From Paraspadella gotoi (Eukaryota; Chaetognatha): 64,000 bases of DNA. Where the stretch lies: contig CM119266.1 of the NCBI GenBank assembly GCA_051294375.1, positions 10,193,677 to 10,257,676 on the forward strand, read 5' to 3'. Below are positions 59,560 through 64,000 of the stretch, piece by piece; within the stretch, counting starts at the first letter, position 1; the number at the start of each line of letters is the position of its first letter. The notes beneath the pieces are model-generated. The model saw only the letters and a list, made by a program, of their open reading frames with translations. It searched no databases and was not told where the DNA came from. Made by a program: the position numbers and the translations under genes.

Positions 59560-62500
59560 TATATTAAAGATTCAAGTTATGATGTCCGCACTGATATGTC
59601 TTTTCTATCTTAAACTCATTTCCACTTGGCACAGATTCGTCAAAACCTTTATATAATTCATTATTATTATTAATAAATATTTTTAAAAGCTTCGAGTTGC
59701 AACAACCCAAAAATCAAAAAGTTACATTGCAGAAAGTCGATCTTAGTAGTAAAGAAAAAAACGGAAAAATAATTTTAAAAGAGAACGGGGAGTAGAAAAA
59801 GTGTTTCAATTTTGGCTCCGCGCTTACTTAGATATCGTAGGCCGGAACAGTTTGAAACCTTGAAGTTCTCTCAAAATGGTTTAATGCGGTAATGGTTAAT
59901 GGTTTTTTAAGCGACTATTAAATAGATATGCAAATATGAACAATTAATTTTTAAAATTTCTGTCTTATCAATTTTTTCTCTAGTAGATTCTGTATGAGAG
60001 CTTTAACATAGTGCTAGATATAAGGTTGATTAATACCAACTTTTTGGTTTTGTGTTTTATTTATGAAAAAATTTTAAAAAAAATAGAAATTCCTCCAATA
60101 ATGATGATGATGATAATTTGTTTAAGGTTTGTTCTATTTTTAACGCCAAATTTATTCTGTCAAAATTTGAAAAAATGTTCTATGAGTACTAACTTTCATT
60201 GTAACTGCTAAGCGCTCTACAAGAACCTGTTAAACTTCTTTCCGTGTTAAAGGTTCCCAAAAATCGTTGGCTCTTTTTTGCCCTAAAACGCTTTACTATA
60301 TATCTAAGTGAAGAAAACTTACCTTTGTGAAGTAGAACAGTAAGAATTATTATAGTACGTTTCTCAAGCTTTACGAGCGGTTGAAGCCATGGTTTGTTTT
60401 AATGTTTCTTTACTTTGATTTAATTTTATATTAAGGTTTTTATTAATTCGTTTTATATTATCTTTTTATGAGTCCAGCGCTTCAATTGCCTTCCATCGCG
60501 TTTCTATGTCCGTTCCCAATGCCGTTCAATGCCCTTTTCCAATTTGGCCGTTTCTAATATGCCGTTTATCTCAAATTGCTTCTACATTTTGGGTGATTAC
60601 ACAATATAAGTTAGCTTCGGACTTATCTCGGACTCTCTCTCTTGTCTTTTCCTCTCTCTCTCTCTCTCTCCTCTCTCTCTTTTGCATATCTGCAACGATC
60701 TTATGCTTCATTTTTTCTTGCTCTCTGCTCTCTCCCTTTGCTAATTGCGACCGGATCCTATTGCTCCATTTTTCTTGCTCTTCTTTCTCTCTCTCTCGTC
60801 GTCTTTCTCTGCTGCGTCTCTCTCTCTTCTCTCTCTCTCTTCTTCTCTCTCTCTCTCTCTCATAATTAATAAGATTCAAGTAAATGTTAACTTGTTTTTT
60901 CCAATTTAAAGCCTCATTTCCACTGCACAATTTTCCGTTCAAAACTTTATATCTAGCTTCTTCACACACTTTCCTACAGCCTGCCTTCACAAAATTTTCA
61001 TCTCTCTATTATGGGTTAAAATTAAAGTTAATAAAGATTCAAGTAAATGTGGAGCTCATAGTTTTCATTAAACTCATTTCCACTCGTTACGTTTCCACCG
61101 AAACTTTATATCAAGCATCGTACACATTTTCTTCACCCACACCAAACAAATTGTGAACTCAATCTATCCCGTCCAATTATTGATTAATTTAGGAGTACTT
61201 CATGGTTTTAAAATAAGTAAAAATCATTTTTAGACAATGCGACCTTATGTTTTTCCTTCTTAAATCGTCACATGATTCCGTTCGATAACTTATTTATCCA
61301 GCTTTTATCCACACCACTCCTACCCACACCAAAATTTCTTTCCAATCAACCAGCCCAGATCCGAGTTATTGGAGGCTTTTTGCTAGGTGGGGACGGATAG
61401 ACGGATTGATTGTACTGATTAATTATATTATTGATTATTGTTATATTAACTAATTGATAATCAACCTGATAATATTTGAATTTTATTATCATTCCCTGCC
61501 ATATTACAATAATATAAAAGAAAAAAGAATCATAAATCAATTAGTCTGAAACAGGGTTTTTTGTTTTTTTCCATTTGAACTCATTTTCCATCTCAAAACG
61601 GTTCCTATTTCGGAAACTTGGTTTCCTGTTTCAATCACACACTTTTTCTACTCAACATTACAAGAATTTCCAGGGTGTCAATCGATATTAAGTTGGTATA
61701 AGCTTAACTGCTTCACTTGCATAATTTAATTCACTTGCGATAAGTTGGTCAACTGACATAATTTTGCGTCCAACTGACATTTAATTTTGGTTCAACTGAC
61801 ATAATAATTGGCTCAACATGGCAGTAATTTGCGTCAAACAGCATATATTTTGGTCAACTGGCATCAATTTTCATCATGAACTTGCCTAATTTTGGTCAAT
61901 CTTAGCATAGAATTTGGTCAAACTGGCATGTTCTTGGTCAACAGCCATAATTTGGTCAACGAGGCTAATTTGGTCAACTTGTGCAGAACTTGATCAACTT
62001 GCAGAATTTTGGTCAACTGCGCAGTAATATTTGGTAACATTACAAGAATGTTGCGTTTCAACTGGCAGTATTTTTGTCATTGGCATAATTGGGTCAATTA
62101 ATCCTAATCAATGCAATCAATCAATTCAATCAAGTCACACTCAATCAATCAATTAATCATGATACGAAAGGGAGAGATGAGAGGAGAACTTTAAAAATAA
62201 TTCAAATAAATGTGTGCTTTTGCGTTTTTCTAAATTTGACTCTTTTCCCACGTCCTACGATATTCCATTCAGAAGAAAAAATTCCTATATCCAGCTTTAT
62301 CACTATACTTTCCTACCCACACACAAATCGAATTCCATTTGATTTGATCTTATCCAATTGATTTAATAAACAATAATTAATATATGAGGTAATTTAAGTA
62401 GAAAGAATCTTTAAGTAAAATATGACTTTTGTTTTTTCCATTGTTTAACTTCATTGTTCCACTCGCCACGATTCCATCCGAAACTTTATTATCCAGCTCA

Positions 62501-62745
62501 ATCTCACACTTCCCTAACCATCATACAAAATTGCAATACAATTGCCCTATCCACTCATGCAGCAATTGGTCCGTTAAAGTACGTGAATATATTTTTTTTG
62601 TTTTTCCATTTAAGACCCGCAATTTCCACTCGCACGATTCTCTTCAAAAGAACTTCATATCGCATCTCAGATCACACTGTTTCCTACCCACCACCCCAAG
62701 ATTTCATTACCATCCATCCATCCAATCCACGAGTAAAATGGAGTT
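59560..62745 (+). repeat. Degenerate satellite-like repeat, about 150 bp unit, 7-8 copies
   Basis: Copies near 59566, 60872, 61028, 61205, 61540, 62195, 62400 and 62572. Each begins with a GATTCAAGTAAATGT-like block, then TTTTTCCATTTAAA, CTCATTTCCACTCG, ATTCCATTCGAAACTTTATA, TCCAGCTT, and CACACTTTCCTACCCACACC. Divergence is high, so the repeats are old or error-rich. Spacing is irregular. Confidence 0.65.
61728..62100 (+). repeat. Minisatellite, unit about 20-25 bp (GGTCAACTGGCATAATT)
   Basis: Around fifteen degenerate copies, differing by small indels. The consensus is TTGGTCAACTGGCATAATT. It lies between two copies of the 150-bp repeat. Confidence 0.8.
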
Positions 62746-62756
62746 TTTATTGTCTA

Positions 62757-62826
62757 AAGGGTGGACGGACGGACGGACGGGACGGACGGACCGGACGGAC
62801 GGCACCGACACGACAGACGGACGGGG
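62757..62826. repeat. (GGAC)n-rich microsatellite
   Basis: GGACGGACGGACGGGACGG and relatives, an interrupted tetranucleotide tract next to the last 150-bp repeat. Confidence 0.8.
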
Positions 62827-62963
62827 TCTACGGACATCGTTTGTTTTTGGCTATAAGTTATTTCATGAATTCCTAGTTGTTCTGAATGACTATAAGTGTG
62901 TTGCCCACAATATTGAGGGCGGACGCGCCGACGGACCGAAATGAAAGTGAGTTATAGAGTCGC

Positions 62964-62988
62964 CGGATCTGCTGATTAAGCAGATCCG
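62964..62988. other. Perfect 10-bp stem, 5-base loop hairpin
   Basis: CGGATCTGCT, loop GATTA, AGCAGATCCG. It has no following T run, and no gene end is nearby. Confidence 0.6.
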
Positions 62989-64000
62989 ACTACAAATAAA
63001 CCTCATTTAAAATGGATCGCGAAGTGGGGCGGTAACTAAGGCTTACCAATCGGCCTATCCTCACGCCGTATTGTTCTTCTCAAATAATTTTTTTTTACAT
63101 TTAATATAGTTTTGAAAAGGAAAGAAAAATGAAAATTCAGAATTCAGCGTTGTATAAAGGTAAGATAATCTGGACTTTACTGACGATATGAAAACCATGA
63201 CCTTTTTAATTATCTTGGAAAATCGCGGGCGGCTAGTAAAGATTATCTAACAAAGAATTTGATTCATTTTCGAGTAGTCAGTTCAATGAACCCTGTTTCT
63301 ATATGGGCTATTACGACTGAAATATTTTTTCTTTAATTAAAATGGGCATTGATAGAATAATTAAGAATTAAATTCCTTTGCTATATTTTAAAGAAAAGTT
63401 GAAATCAATCACCAATTTAACACATATGATGTCTTGGCTTCTGTCATAATATGATCTTGCCAGCGTTATATATTTTTTAAGGGAACCTTTTAGGTTATGC
63501 AGTTAAACAGAGGCAGAGTGTGTGCTCCAAGCGTTTTAGTTTGCAGGGTTCAAAGTAGTAATTAAAAAATGACGATTTTTTTTTTCACCAGACTAAGACA
63601 GGTTGTATGTCCAGACTGTTTTATATCCAAGCTGAATAACACTTTTGTTGCTTGAATTTATCATATTCTGTGAATATTCTAAAAAAACTATTTTTAGTCA
63701 CAGCTACGAACATAATGTTTTGGCTTGTTTTGGTTAGCTATTAACTTAAGAAAGTTATAGAGCAGTTTATGGCAATAAAGAAAAATTTATATAATCAATC
63801 AATAATGTTAATTCAGTCTTTCCTTTTTCAAATTACAAAAGGGAAAAATAAAAAAATTTCATTTACCCTTCATTAAGAATTTTAAAGCAGAAAAGAACTG
63901 TTTCTACTTTTAACTCTGGATTTTAGAACACAAACGCTGTTGTAAGACAGATTTATGGATTTAATTTAATAAAACGTTGTTTAGAAAGGGTGTCCCACAT
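62989..64000. other. AT-rich sequence at the right end, nothing recognised
   Basis: No long ORF, repeat or RNA gene stands out. Confidence 0.4.

Noticed and set aside
59560-62745. CRISPR-like array
   Set aside because: Units are long, diverged and irregularly spaced, with no short identical repeats or unique spacers, and the genome is animal.
62964-62988. Intrinsic terminator
   Set aside because: The hairpin has no T run and lies in eukaryotic AT-rich DNA far from a gene.

Overview
This is eukaryotic DNA, from an invertebrate animal as far as I can judge. Genes are split into exons with GT-AG (and two GC-AG) introns, and the recognisable proteins are animal families: a neurexin-IV/axotactin-like receptor, an EF-hand WD40 protein of the WDR49/WDR64/WDY type, C-type lectin-like secreted proteins and an FBXL16-like LRR protein. 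The axotactin-type domain order suggests a protostome, but I cannot name the phylum. Non-coding DNA is AT-rich and full of long (GA)n/(CT)n and (GAC/GTC)n tracts. Exons are clearly more GC-rich.

Layout. 1-12.8 kb is mostly non-coding, with one plausible plus-strand exon (1814-1924) carrying a stop codon, a small ORF with a good Kozak start (5553-5729), a cluster of CACGTG palindromes (about 4.0-4.44 kb), dispersed short repeats, and a large inverted duplication (about 9.0-11.4 kb) that looks like an assembly artefact. 12.9-36.4 kb (minus strand) holds one long gene with N-terminal EF-hands and WD40 repeats. About 19 exons can be traced by splice phase and family resemblance. Its first exons lie in a 3.2-kb segment present twice (27.6-30.8 and 35.0-38.2 kb). 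The two copies carry different lesions. Several middle and 3' exons show homopolymer-type frameshifts. A 0.7-kb foldback element sits in one intron.

38.6-43.3 kb (minus) carries three tandem C-type lectin-like genes. The first is intact (EPN motif), the second lacks its 3' half, and the third has a QPD motif and frameshifts. A tRNA-derived SINE-like repeat lies between the first two. 44.2-51.0 kb (minus) is a complete four-exon gene for a 2035-residue single-pass membrane protein (LamG/EGF/fibrinogen-like domains and a long acidic tail). 54.3-57.6 kb (minus) holds the last three exons of an FBXL16-like gene. 57.6-64 kb is AT-rich and gene-free as far as I can see. It contains a TTTA tract, a roughly 150-bp degenerate satellite-like repeat, and a short minisatellite built on GGTCAACTGGCATAATT.

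Assembly caution. The gaps are 10 N, exactly 25 N, or 190-249 N. Sequence flanking a 10-N gap and a 25-N gap is duplicated, so contig-end overlaps were not merged. Several apparent frameshifts and duplications are probably sequence or assembly errors. I saw no convincing new biological system. The most interesting items are the lectin cluster, the axotactin-like protein with a long acidic tail, the two GC-AG introns and the repeat field at the right end.
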